Positions 47,541 to 59,300 of a stretch of 64,000 nucleotides of DNA are shown one piece after another. The stretch lies in NCBI RefSeq assembly GCF_021018895.1, contig NC_079373.1, positions 7,546,001 to 7,610,000 of the forward strand, read 5' to 3'. The position numbers and the translations under genes are program-made. Origin of the DNA: Seriola aureovittata (Eukaryota; Chordata; Actinopteri; Carangiformes; Carangidae). The notes under the pieces are model-generated. The model was not told the origin of the DNA. It did no database searches and saw only the letters and a list, made by a program, of their open reading frames with translations. The number at the start of each line of letters is the position of its first letter. Position 1 is the stretch's first letter.

Positions 47541-48744
47541 TCTTCCAACTTGTTTTATGTTTATGTGACCGAGCTGTGACTGGAGAAGCGGACATACTGA
47601 GAAGTGTCAGAACCGCAGTGAAGACAGGCGGCTCAGAGGTCCAGGAAACACATTGTTTCTGTTTGTATGCAAGTCCTACATACTTACATACTACGAAGCA
47701 AGTTAAACACGCGCGACTCGTTTTCATTTCTCGCTTTACTGAGCCTAACATTGACCGTACTTTGATATGTACTACGAAGCTGGTTCAATATATTCAGGAT
47801 GTGTTCTTATAAACGTAATGTCAGGCTGCAGTATTTGGGCTGATCCTCTCGAGTTCAGTTCGAGTTTTGGAGTTCAGCATAAATTGGGGATTTACCCACG
47901 ATAAGAGGTGAACTCCCGTCGTAGGACTGAAAACCCAGAGTTAAAACTGAAGTTACGTCAATAGCCTCATATTCTGCTTCGTTTTACAGGCTTCTGGGGT
48001 TTTTCTTTGTTTCAGTTTTGCTTTTTGTGATTGGTCTAGCCGTGTAGATTAATAGCTTGATGGTTTATCAAGCTGTTTACAACTAAGAACCACAAACAGT
48101 TATAAAATGAGATGTTTTGATATCAGAACCACAGGAAACCAACAACACACATCTGATTTGATGCTTTTTCACCTGCTACATCACGATCCAACATTCACTG
48201 TGTATTCAATAGAATTTTCTTATGCTTAGTTTATACTTAAACAACTGTTGCTCATGAGTAAGACTTATTCATACCATGCAAGCAGGCCTGCTGACTGAAG
48301 GGGGTGTGGCTGTGTTTGTGGTTCTCCTTTGCACTCACTCAATGTCATCTAGCCTAAAAATACCACATTCTGGCATGTTATTTTTAATGTTTGAATTTTC
48401 TTCATAACTTGATGATTTTGATCTGTTGTATTTATGCCTTGTGGCTTACCCAACAGTCTCTTATTCATTGGTTCATGAAGACACTTGGCAGCCAAAAGAT
48501 GCATTACTCTGAGCATCAGTTAACACAGTGTTCACTATAGTCACACACAGAGCAGTCAAATCACAAACAAACATCTGCCGCTGCCTCACTAACTATTTCT
48601 GATATGTTGCAGCACTTTGTGCTACAGCTGAATCCAATAAGGATTCTGACATTTCTTTATACTTTGTCATAAACTGTAGTTATTATCATTGGCTGATAAA
48701 GAAAAATGACTACAAAGTGATGCAAAACATCTTGCGTCACTGCA

Positions 48745-48840
48745 CCTACCAGCCAGAAGCCTCTTCTCGGTCAAAGTTTTCAAAAAAGCACCAAAGGGAC
48801 TCTCAGACTGAGAAACAAAATTCTCTGGTCTGCTGAACTG
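48745..48840 (+). mobile_element. Tc1-like transposase fragment (middle part), plus strand
   Basis: The stretch CCAGAAGCCTCTTCTCGGTC, then AAAAAGCACC and GACTCTCAGACTGAGAAAC through TTCTCTGGTCTGCTGAA, corresponds to the Tc1 transposase segment KPLL...KDSQ-MRNKILWSDE. It is adjacent to, but opposite in orientation from, the N-terminal fragment at 48859-49330. Confidence 0.65.
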
Positions 48841-48858
48841 ACCTGTTTAGCCTCTATT

Positions 48859-49330
48859 CTAAGTAGAAAGTTTGGAGTTTGTCCTTCTGTAGGTTTCTCC
48901 CATCTCCAGACAAGATTTCTGGAGCTCAGAAAGAGTGACCATTGAGGTCTTCATCACTACTCTTAGCAAGGTGATTCTCCTCTGACTGCTAATTTTTTCC
49001 AGGCAGCCAGGTCTGGGAGGGGTCCTAGTTGTTCCAAACTTCTTCCATTTAAGAAATATGGAGGCCACTGTGCTCTTGGGAACCTTCAATACAGCAGAAA
49101 TCTTTTTGTAGCCTTCTCCAGATCTGTGCCTCGACACAGTCTTGTCTCTGCACTCTGCAGGCACGTCCATCCACCTCAAGGCCTGGTTTTTGCTCTGATA
49201 TGCATTGCCAGCTGTTAGACCTTATATAGACAGGTGTGTGCCTTTCCAAATCATGTCCAATCAACTTAATTGACCACAGGTGGAGTCCAATCAAGGTGTA
49301 GAAACAGAAAGATGATCAAGAGGAATAGGA
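48859..49330 (-). mobile_element. Tc1-like transposase 5' fragment, minus strand
   Basis: An open frame from 49179 to 48859 encodes the paired-type helix-turn-helix start of a Tc1/mariner transposase (VPAECRDKTVSRHRSGEGYK, ISAVLKVPKSTVASIFLKWK, then PPRPG and RRITLLRVV). The upstream part up to about 49440 reads like the element's 5' region. The catalytic DDE part is not present in this orientation. The element is dead. It sits in the first intron of the FIIND gene if 47.5 kb is its first exon. Confidence 0.75.
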
Positions 49331-49440
49331 GACACCTGAGATTTGTCAGCTAAAAACTGTCATAGCAAAGGGTTTGAATACTTGATATTTCAGTTTTCCA
49401 AAACTTGAGAAATTGAGGAGGCAAAAAATGTTTATTTTTA

Positions 49441-50574
49441 TTTTGGTTGGCTGGTTACCATGGTACCCTGCTTAAAAGTGAGACTTAAAGCTCAGTTTGA
49501 TCCTAAAGGTCACTGACCCACTAATAAGGCTCATTGATACAGGATGAGTTAATATCCTGGGTGAGACTGATCTGGGATTATCACTGATGGGTTTAATTAA
49601 ACTAACTATTACTAGATTATTTTCCACTCACTTTGTAACTGTTGTGATTATGTTTGTTCCTACAAGGAGATTAAAGCTTCCAGAGACAGTGAGTAGTGAA
49701 ACACTGTGTCCTATTCATCAATCTGTCCTCAATACAATCTGACTGTCAAATGAGTGTATGCTAATGTCATTGCCAAAATATTTATAAACTACATTTTGGT
49801 CTACAAATTTGTATGACTTAATTGAGTTGAGCTGGTGAGCTGCTTATATACACTGAGGAGATAATGAGATGCAGGTGGAGATGATATTAGAACAAGTATA
49901 TTTAGCTGCAGCCGCATCACTGAACGTGAAAGAAGCTGGTTAGCGTGAGGCATAGTTTGGACGCTCCTTCGCCACTAACAATTTGCCGCTGCAGATGACA
50001 ATGGGTGTGGTTTGAAGCAGGTGTGGATTGTAGGGTGCAAGGCTGCAGCTGGACTCTTCTCTGTGGGAGTGTAAACAGGTGGGTGGTATTGGTGGGAAAG
50101 TCTGGGGACATCTGGTGGACATATGGAGAAACAAGTCTGTAAAGTGTCTCAGACACACCAGGGGGAAGTGAGAAGTGTCTAATCAAATCTAACTATTCAC
50201 GAAGAATGTGGCTTGGGAACGATGAGTTGATCCGTCTGTCCCTTGTCACCTGCTGTTCAGGTCGCAGCTCCATTTGTTTCTGTCTCACTGTCTGTGAAAT
50301 CCCCATTAGTGAAAACCCTTTGCCACCAGGTTTTTCCCTCTCTTCAAGGTTTCTTCTTTATCCTTGAATCTGAGCTATTTCATCACAATGGACTGTGGCT
50401 TGTTGACTCGCTCTTCAAATGTTCCCTTGTGATGTGCATATTCATCTTCAACTGATTGGGGATCACGTTGTGATTTGTCACTGTTTACTGACTGTGACTT
50501 GCCATGATTCACTTCTTTCTTCAGAGAATCCATCAGTGATTTTGTTATTCCTCTTTGGTTGACTGATTTTCCAG
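49441..50574. other. Probable 5' intron/UTR region of the FIIND gene
   Basis: No exon is firmly recognised between the Tc1 remnant and 50575. Sequence composition is unremarkable. Confidence 0.35.
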
Positions 50575-50576
50575 AG

Positions 50577-50718
50577 AGTTTGTGAAAAGAAGATTGTACA
50601 GAAGCAGACTTCAGACCGGCGGTGTGGTCAGAAATGTCTTTGTTGAGGTCTTAAAATGGCTGCGTTCAGAAAAACACATTCAGCTAAAAGTTGAAGAAAG
50701 TCATGTTTGTCAGCAGGT
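50577..50718 (+). CDS. Possible upstream coding exon of the FIIND gene
   Basis: After a good acceptor (CTGATTTTCCAG) a frame stays open for 47 codons (EFVKRRLYRSRLQTGGVVRN and onward) to a possible donor CAG then GTGCAT at 50719. Phase 0 matches a start at 50854 of the next exon. No homology is recognised and no ATG begins the frame, so this is only a candidate. Confidence 0.25.
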
Positions 50719-51439
50719 GCATATGAAACTGCAAATGTGGTCAGAGTAAGGCAGATCATTTTCATGGTTTCTATAAAATAGTTTTAAAAAAAAAACAAAA
50801 CAAAACATGAATTTTAACTGAGCTATTTTCATTCTTTCTAAATATTCCCAGAGAGTGTGCAGCCTGCAGCTGAAAAAAAAGATTTGTACTCAGAGCGTCC
50901 TTCACCATTAAATAAAGGTAAGAAAAACTGTTCACACATGAGTTTGATCAATATGATTATGCCTTTTTAATAGTGCCCCCATGTGTTAGAGGGAATTGTA
51001 TGTGGTGTCTTCAGAGAAAACACACTTTAAGCGAGTGTTGAAACAAGCCAGACTGCATCCTTGTGTCAATGCAGCTTCTGCCAGAACAAGTCACTGATGC
51101 CTAAAACAAATGAACTACTGACATGAAGGACATGAAGAAGATCTGACTTTCTATTGTAGCATGTGGCTGCAGCTGGTAAATTTCACTGAACAAAAGCAGC
51201 TTTAAACGGCTTGCAGATCCATATTTTAGTATAGTTGACTCAGTAGTATATATTTAGACACGCCTGCTCAGGTTGATACACAGCCAATAGAAAAAGAGGA
51301 AAGTGATGACAGGAGGCTTTAAGCTGCTGCTGTTGGACTCTACTCACATTCTCCGACAAAGAGAGGAACAGTAAACGCTGACTTCTGACGCCTGTTGTGT
51401 CTTCTCCTCCCATCAGGTGACTCAGACACAAAGCCAGAT

Positions 51440-54400
51440 ATGTCTGAGGACGACACAAAGCTGATGAAGGTGAGAGAAAAAACATTGTATCCTGATACTC
51501 CAGACAGATGATTTAAGGGCTTAACACACAGCAGGCAATGGAAAAGAAATATTCAAAGAATTCAACAGATAACTCCTGTTGCTGGGAACGTCTTTACCCC
51601 TTAGTACAGGTGGAGAAAGAGAAATGCATTGAGTCCCTCTTTAGATCTTCAACCCAATTTTTGCTCTTAATTTGTCATCTTGAGTAATTTTAGAATTTGG
51701 ACAAATTTCTGTCAGTTTGAGGTCATGATGCCTGATCGATCACCTCAATGATCAACGATCTGGCTTTCAAATGAACTGCTGAATTTTTGGCAGGTCAGAA
51801 ATGTTGATCTTGTGTCTGCAGTTTGAGCTTTCCCAGGCTGACGGCATGGCTGCTGTCAAAGTATCTGTAAACTGCAGTGAGCTGATTTTAAAATTACTGC
51901 AGTTGTATTTTGTCCAAAGTTACAGTGTTCTTAGTATGAAAATCTCTTTTTTATGTTACTACTACTTATGTTACCACCACAGCTCAGCAAGGAAACTCTT
52001 TCCATCTTTCCAGGGAATCACAAAAGAGGAATTTGGTATTAATTAGTCTGTAACTTAAAAATATCCACTTGATTTGTGGATCTTTTCATACTGCCGGGTT
52101 TGAAATGTTTGTGACCTCAACGAATAGATTTTAGCTTTTACTATTCACCTTTACGTTATGTGGACTACAGTTACATAGTTTTAGCTAGAAACATCCTCTT
52201 CAGATGTTCCTGAGCGCTAAATGCTACCTCTTTATGACTTTTGTGCTTGAATAAACAATAAACTTTTTTAGTTTTAGCTATTACCTGTCTTTTGTACTTT
52301 TTAAGATGTTGAAATTCTAGTCTGTTGCATTTTTTCCGGTTTTATGTCATAATAGCCTTTCCCTACAGACGAATCTGCTGTGCTTCAAACCACTCAGACT
52401 TAATCTGTAAATAATTACAATGGCACCTTTAGAAAATGTATCACAGTGTCAGTTCACTCAGGCTCCACTTTCTCACTGATGTGTACGCTGTGCTTCAGCT
52501 CAGTATGGACTGTGCAAGAATATTTGTTTGCTTCACTGAACTCAAGCTGGTTATTTATTGTAAAACAACTGATGTTTTTTTGTGAATCACAGCCCCTATC
52601 AAGCTTCACACCTGAGCTGCAACCTGAATCTGCAAAAGTCTCATACAGGTAATCAAAATCACTTTTAGGCAAAGTACCTCCTTTCTGCACAGTTTTCCTC
52701 TTTTGAGCCACAGCTATTTCCTAATGTGCTCTCTGCAGTTTTGCTGGTCTCATGGATGGCTCTTGTCCCGCTCTCTGGGTCCTTCCTATTTTTGAGAAAT
52801 CCAGTAAAACACATAGAGAAATGAGTCCTTTACTCTGAACTGTCATCTGAAGCAACATCAGTGTCTTATGACGACAGCACAGCTGGATCAGCCAGCAGTC
52901 GGCCTTAACAGCTCTATTGCATCTTTTGATGGCTTGGACTTCGTACATGCACAGTCCTGTAATAATAAAGAGACCCTTAACTGACCAGTTTGTTGCTTAC
53001 ACATGTTGGTCTTCGGTACAGTCCCCAAAAAAACATGTAGTACACTCTCAGTCGCACCCCAAATGACACACACAGATTGCTGGTAAAGAGACAGGCAGGG
53101 ATGATAAAAACTTTGACAATCAGACACATAAACTGGCTGGTGTCTTTAGTCACCAACTTGCAACACAGACCGCCTTATAAGACATGTATGTGTGGGAGAC
53201 ACAGAGAATGTATAAAGATAACTCAGTTATTAATAGCCTATTTGAGACATGAATGCTCATACCAAACTCTGTTGTAGTTCCCCTTTCCATATTGTGAATA
53301 AGAAATATTTATCATTTTAATTATGAGAATGACTGACAGCTTCTTTGTTACACACTCGAGCCTAACTTATTGTATTATGTTGTGTGCAGAATCAGTCAGC
53401 GTAACTTTTAAGTTAGTTAGCTAGAGAAAAACATCCCTATAAAAAAAGTCTAAAGAGGAAAGTTGTTACTGTTCATGTGTGTGGCACCGTGGCCCACAGT
53501 CAGATATAAGTACATTTGAATCAGTTACTGAACTGAACTGAGCAAAAGAATCTTTTGAACTTCGATCAGATATTTTCAGAATAAAAGTTCTAAATTAGCT
53601 TGAAATAAAGCATTTGCTACAAATGAACTTTCTCATGCTTTTATTTTGTAGGCAAAATCACCAAAGAGGAAGTGATTCTGTTCAGTAGACTGCGGTGCAG
53701 CCACGGCCTGATTCATGAATGCATGTGTCTGTCATCCACTCTGAAAATGGATAAAAGTACAACAAGCATTCTTCATGATTCTCTATTTGGACATTATAGC
53801 TAAATGTGGGACCGTCAGTCTGATGTCAAAGAAATCTGGCCGGCCAGATATTATTGCTGGAGGGGCCAGTTTGGGCCCAGGGGCTGCCTGTTGCCGACAA
53901 CTTCTCTAACTTTATGTGTAGATGTAACGGGTTCATTGTGGTCATTCAGTCCTCTGTGTCCTAAAGGTTCAGGTTTCCTGGACCAGGTGGGTTCCAGTGT
54001 ACTACAACTGGACTGGTGTTTGTTCTGACTCAGGAGGCCGACCTGCACTACAGGACTGTCCAATGGGATGACAGTCTCCTCCAATCAGCTGGCAAGATTC
54101 CTGCAGGGCCACTGTTCAAACTCCAGTGTCCTGAGGATGCTGTCTGTCAGCTCCACCTACCACACTGTGAAACAAAGGATGGTGAGCAAATTATTGTACT
54201 TTGTTAGAGCAATGATGAAACTCTATAGTCAAGTGTCCCCTGTAGGCTGCAGAGTCCCAGTCTCAACAAATATCTGTGCCAACACCCACACTGTGACATA
54301 TGTCTAGCATGTTTTTTAATCAAACCACCTGTTCAACAAGCAACAAACAGAAAAGAGATATTTTTCTGCTGTCTCCCATTGTGTTTTGCACAGCAACATT

Positions 54401-57106
54401 GCACTGATTAAGCTAATAACAAATTATTGTGGCCTTGCAATAATAGAGAATTATTATACCCCCAGAAGTTTTGTATGTTTGTACTCTGGCACACTATAGT
54501 AAAGTATTATTTACTGTCAGAAAGAAATTACATTTTAATGCAGTAGTGTCTATGTTAAATAGCATATTTAAATATTCAGTCCATTTCACGGCACTTGTCC
54601 AGGTTTAGAGTTGCGATGGTAAAAGGGCAAACTGAGTAGTCTTTCTTTTTTTCCTTAAGCATTTCATGGCAATCTGCCCATCAAATTGTTATATTTTTAT
54701 TGGGAATTTGTTTCAGGATAGTGCAAGAGGAGAGATCAGGCGGTCACTAAAATCATCAGGATTTATCATCTCGGGATTAGATTAGATTAGATTAGATTAG
54801 ATTAATTTTATTTATCCCACAACTGGGAAATTCATTTACCAGAGCAGAAAAATAAACATCTATAGAATAAACATCTATGGAAATAAACAACAAAAATACA
54901 CCAAATATACACTAATAAATACAATATACACAATACACACGATATGTACATGAAAAAGTGCAAGTTTGCACATGGTCAGGAAGAGCAGGAGTTGTGGAGT
55001 CTGACAGCTGCTGGAATGAAGGACCTGTGGAACCTCTCCTTCTTACAGCGAGGATGTAAAAGTCTGCTGCTGAAGAAGCTACTCAGAGACCCTACAGTGT
55101 CATGCAGAGGGTGAGAGTTATTGTTCATGATGGATGTCAGCTTAGCTAACATCCTCCTGTCATCCTGAATATATTAAAAACAATTATTGTTCTTTTTCAT
55201 TTATCGTACCTTGTTTGTATTTTTTCCTTCCTCCTCGATTGGAATAGCCAGATCCCCCAGGTACAAAATGTATCCGTTCTGGAGCTCACCTGACAGACCA
55301 AAAGCAGTTTGACTTGCAGCACCTATCAATTTTGACCTTCCAAAAAACATGGTGGTTGTATTATATTTTGTACCGTGTAAACCATCTATTTAAAGGAGAA
55401 TTTAAAAATGTAAATGACAGTTGTCAGGGCATAAAAACAATGATCTGTTGATCTTTATAAATCAAGACTCAATAGTCTAAGAATGGAATAGCTGTCAGTG
55501 CTGAAAAAAAAATTGTTTAAATCAAAAACTGAATTGAATCATGACCTTAAAATCAAAAGTCAAATCGAATCATGGATTTGGAGAATCGTGACACCCCTAC
55601 TAGATATAGAATGAAATGATCACTACCATTGTAATGAGGCTGTCATCAGTAAAACAAATGTTGAATGTCTCTGTGTTTACACAGCTAAAGACCATCTGTG
55701 TGTCGTCCACATCAGTGACGATGGAATGAGTATCATCAAGCCGCTGGAGGTCACAGACACTCATGTGATTATCAAAGTCCCTCATCTCTCTGCCTTCGGT
55801 GTAGTCCGGTCTTTGGAAGTTCTGTGGAAATTTTTGGAGACTCCGGATCCAGTTAATGGCCATGTTTTTCTGTACCTGCGACCAACAAACCCACACACAC
55901 AGATGCAATACATCAATGTGCATCTCGTGTCAAGCAACGTCCCTCTGGAAGAGGTAAAGACTTATGAAATGTTACAGCTTCACTTTCCTCCGAACTCCGT
56001 GATACATATTCAAAGATCAGTTACTCACCTGATAAAATAATAATTTTATTGATGAAGCTAAACAAAATCCAGGTGATTTAACAAAGATATACAAGAATTA
56101 CATTACAAGGACTGTCAGAGAAGGAATGCAGTGGTGGTGGGTTTATCTTTTTCCTCTGACACCAGCGGACAGAGCCAGCCGACCCAAGAAGGCAAGAGTA
56201 CAAATGAATGAAAAATTTGTGATGATATAAAACCGGCCTGCTGATTATCAGTTGAGCTCTACTGAGGATAAACTGTCTAATTAAAATGTCCCCACGTCTC
56301 TTTAAGGTGACCGCAAGACAGTCAGGTCATGTGAACATTCCGGCACCTTCCAAATGCAAATTCATTGAAGATCGAAATTACAGTGTTCAGTGTCTGCCGA
56401 CGGCCCATAAAATACAGCCAAAGGTGAGTATTTCAAATAAAAGGTTTTTACCTGCTGAAACAATTCATAAAACGTGTTTTAGTTTACTTTGGATACTGTT
56501 GAGATACTGACACTGGTCCTACTGGTTTTCAGAAGTCAGAGTTTGACCTGGATTTTGGACCAAATTACCACCCAACGTTTGAGATCCGCCTGTCTGCAAG
56601 CACACAGCAAGCGACTATAATGGTCCAAGATGAAAACAATACAGAAGTCTGGAAGCAAGATGTTGACCTAACTGGTAAAGTCTTCATGTACCTGCAGCAT
56701 CAGTCCACCTGGTAGTATAATAGAAAAGAAGAGAATAGTGATACTAATTGCTTGATCCATGGTGCTTTTATTCTTGTTCAGTCCACTGTATAACCAATTT
56801 TAATAGACCATGGCCAGTGTGTATAAAACTAATAAGAAATGGTTGTAAACTTTGACCTGTGAGTCAAAAAAATCTAAATGCACATACTGTGTTCGATGAA
56901 TCACAGGTGGGATGGTTGGTAACCTAATTTCTCAGATCACCAACATTCACCATTAGTCATTACTGATTAGAATATAAATATACATACATATTTTTGTGCG
57001 TGTACTGTATACAGTATTATGTATGCATACAGTACATTTTTATTGAACACATGCTTTTCCTGCTCAATTTATAGGTCTTGGTCCAGCAAGGATTCCAGGT
57101 TTCTGA
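51440..57106 (+). CDS. FIIND (ZU5-UPA) domain protein, NLRP1/CARD8-like, CARD lost
   Basis: Phase-consistent exons: 50854-50917 (optional upstream), 51417-51469, 52593-52648, 53967-54181, 55685-55953, 56307-56423, 56533-56674, 57075-57106. From the ATG at 51440 this gives 286 residues. If upstream exons are used, the N-terminus is longer. The order is a short acidic N-terminus (MSEDDTKLMK), the FIIND start (PLSSFTPELQPESAKVSYR), the ZU5 half (ADLHYRTVQWDDSLLQSAGK, CPEDAVCQLHLPHCE), the cleavage region and the UPA half (GHVFLYLRP, VSSNVPLEE, GPNYHPTFEIRL, VWKQDVDL). In the family, FIIND autoproteolysis releases a UPA-CARD fragment that nucleates inflammasomes and is restrained by DPP8/9. Here the terminal exon stops after GLGPARIPGF, before the CARD. 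No NACHT or LRR is seen. It could be an expressed CARD-less protein or a decaying gene. Confidence 0.8.
53967..54181 (+). CDS. ZU5 exon of the FIIND gene
   Basis: The exon encodes FRFPGPGGFQCTTTGLVFVL, TQEADLHYRTVQWDDSLLQS, AGKIPAGPLFKLQCPEDAVC and QLHLPHCETKD. The beta-strand order and the Trp-Asp-Asp and CPEDAV...LPHCE signatures are those of the ZU5 half of the function-to-find domain. Both splice sites are consensus and no stop interrupts the frame. Confidence 0.85.
54774..55170 (-). mobile_element. LINE-type retroelement 3' fragment with (TAATC)n tail
   Basis: On the minus strand the piece ends in five to six TAATC units (plus-strand GATTAGATTAGATTAG at 54774-54804). It is preceded by a UTR-like phrase set (TTCAGGATGACAGGAGGATG, CTCACCCTCTGCATGACACT, AGCAGACTTTTACATCCTCG) that I recognise from fish retroelement 3' ends. 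It lies in the intron between the ZU5 and cleavage exons of the FIIND gene. Confidence 0.55.
55685..56674 (+). CDS. Cleavage-site and UPA exons of the FIIND gene
   Basis: Exon 55685-55953 carries the catalytic-type His (VVHIS, codon 55708-55710) and, 27 residues later, Ser (HLSAFG, codon 55789-55791). It then runs into the UPA strands completed by exons 56307-56423 and 56533-56674 (ARQSGHVNIPAPSKCKFIED, KIQPKKSEFDLDFGPNYHPT, VWKQDVDLT). In human NLRP1 the same spacing separates His1186 and Ser1213 (numbers from memory). Residue P1' is Ser as expected. P1 is Leu rather than Phe. Confidence 0.85.
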
Positions 57107-57321
57107 CATGGGCTCTTGAGTGTCCCACCAGAAAAGAAGTTGCAGTCTGTTTGGACAGTGTCTGAACCTGTTTTACGTAGGCTGCTGGATAAACCGGGGC
57201 AGACAGCGCTGGAGTGGTGATTGTTACAGTTCTAAGAAAAGGATCACAAGCAGGTTCAGCTCTGATTGTTCCTGTCTGTGATGGGGATTCATGCCTTTCA
57301 ACAGAGCTGAACTTAACATGA
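57107..57321 (+). pseudogene. Decayed CARD of the FIIND gene
   Basis: Immediately after the TGA at 57104-57106, and in the same frame, the sequence reads SVPPEKKLQSVWTVSEPVLR then RLLDK, which matches the first helices of C-terminal CARDs of fish FIIND proteins (KLQSV...RVSEPVLN.LLDKLL). That frame stops at 57217-57219. From 57217 another frame reads VIVTVLRKGSQAGSALI, then CDGDSCLSTELNLT and a stop at 57319-57321, matching the CARD's last helices (DTVRRKGSEAS..LI, CLS.EL.L). About 35 residues in the middle are missing. So an in-frame stop, a deletion and a frame change separate the CARD from the FIIND. Confidence 0.75.
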
Positions 57322-58199
57322 AGTGTGTATCACGGTATTTGTTTCGCACAGACACATCTTTAATTCTTACCTTTTAAACTTTTTCTCTAATTTTTAAGAG
57401 TGTTTGGTAAAAACCTTAAAGCACACCAAGCATGAATCAGGTTTACCTGTACTGTACTTGTACACATGATAAATTCAATATAATGTGTATTTCCACAGCA
57501 CAAATTACATCAGTTCAACAACTGACTTGTGTCACAGAAGAGGTTTAATTTGGAGGTGGACCTCCAACCTGCCAAATTCATTCCTGTGCCTCTCAAAAAT
57601 AATCTTCTGTACATCTCTGTTTGAGTTCTACATCAACACCATTTCACAAAGTGACTCCACGAATTGAACACACTCATATTCTTGAGATTGAACTTTTTTG
57701 TATGTAGGCAGGAATTTGTTTCCTGTATTGTACATTATTTGTGCTGTCTTAAAATCACACCAGATCCACCCTTTAAATCGTGTGTCTCTAAAAACAGCAT
57801 GTTAATGTAGCAGTGAACGATACAGTGTAAAGCACTTAATGATTCAGAATGTGCCTTGTTTTTTGCAGAACTGCAATGCACCTTGCGAACTTTACTCACA
57901 CAAATATGAGGTTTCCTGCAGATTTTGTGGTTCAATATCACACCCAAAAATGTAATTTAATTAATTTTCATATCCTATACAGTATACGATATTAAACTTG
58001 TCTATTATTACTTACAATACACATGTATCTTTCACAATTTCTTAACAGCATAAGCTTGGTTTTGTTCAAATTAAATGATCATTTGTGTCAAACCGTTTTA
58101 ATTGACTCATCAGTCGTAACCATCGCTGAAAGCTGCTGCAAGTTCTGCCCATAACAAAAAATATTAGTGTTGTCCACATATCAAACAAATTTCAGTACA
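57322..58199. other. Region downstream of the FIIND gene, no gene recognised
   Basis: Probably the 3'UTR and flank of the FIIND gene. No canonical AATAAA is placed with confidence. AT-rich, with no protein-like frame. Confidence 0.4.
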
Positions 58200-59300
58200 T
58201 TTGATATCACAGATACAGTCAGGTGCACAGTTAAACATTTTTTTTTGTAACTGTACCTCCGCACACCACCACACAAATGAAACAAATCCATTAAGATGTG
58301 ATAGAAGTGTTGACCTTTAGCTTCAATTCAAGGATTTTAACAAAAATTCATTAACTTTGGGATTATAGCAATTTTATACATAGCCCCTCCATTTTCAGAG
58401 GCTCAAAAGAAAGGAACAAGGAAAGGACAACTGACGGACAATCAGTTTTGTTTTTTCGTAACAAATTAAGCAGATGAAAGGAGTCGAGTCTGGAGTTGAT
58501 TCCAAGTGTTGAATTTGCATTTGACAGTTCTTCATGGGAATTGTCAAAATCTGATCCAAAGAAAGAAACTTTAGGAGGGGAAAAATGAACAATTCGGTAC
58601 GTTCTTTAAGAGAAGGAACACACTAGCACGCTGAGCAAAACACCAAGAGACCATGGAAGACAACCAAAGTATATTATCACAGAATTCTTTCCTTGGTGAA
58701 GAAAAAACCCTTAACAACATCCAGCCTGGTCAAGAGCATTGTCAAGGAAGTAGATGTATCATTGTCTACAATGTAATCAATGAATGTACTGTAAATAAAG
58801 AGAATTCACCACAAAGTGCAAACCACTAGTAACACTCAAGAACAGAAAGGCCAGATTGGATTTGGCCATTAAAACATCTTAAAAAGCCTACTCATTTCTG
58901 GAACAAGATTCTTTGGACAGATTAAACCAAGATTAAGTTCTGTCTGAATGATGGTAAGAGAGAAGTATGGAGAATGAAAGGAACGGCTCATGATCCAAAG
59001 CATACCACATCATCTGTCAAACATGGTGGAGGCAGTCTAATGGGATGGGCATGTATTACTGCCAATGGAACTGGGTCATTGGTGTTTATTGATGATGTGG
59101 TTGCTGTAAGAAATAGCAGGATGAATTCTTAAGTTTATAGGGCTATTCTATCTGTTCAGATTCAGCCAAATACTGCACAACTGATAGGACCAAAGACAAC
59201 ATTTTTTCTGTTTAATGGAGGAATGGAAAATATTCTTGTCTGTAACCAATTAAACATGTCTTCAAAAAGGCATTTGAGTGCATAGAATTAAAAATGTAGT
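58200..59300 (+). mobile_element. Degenerate Tc1-like transposon
   Basis: A plus-strand Tc1/mariner transposase can be followed in broken frames. A stretch around 58885-59100 reads FWNKILWTD, a stop in place of the usual Glu codon, then a KFCLNDGKREVWR segment, KGTAHDPKHTTSSVKHGG, GGSLMGWACITANGTGSLVF and IDDV. The HGGGSLMGW motif is diagnostic. Upstream, the region 58595-58880 matches the N-terminal half with several disruptions. Terminal repeats are not cleanly recognisable. It is inactive. Confidence 0.75.

Noticed and set aside
47423..47812. 130-codon plus-strand frame starting in the CpG-rich promoter
   Set aside because: No homology. It crosses a better-supported splice donor near 47522 and looks like UTR/intron read-through.
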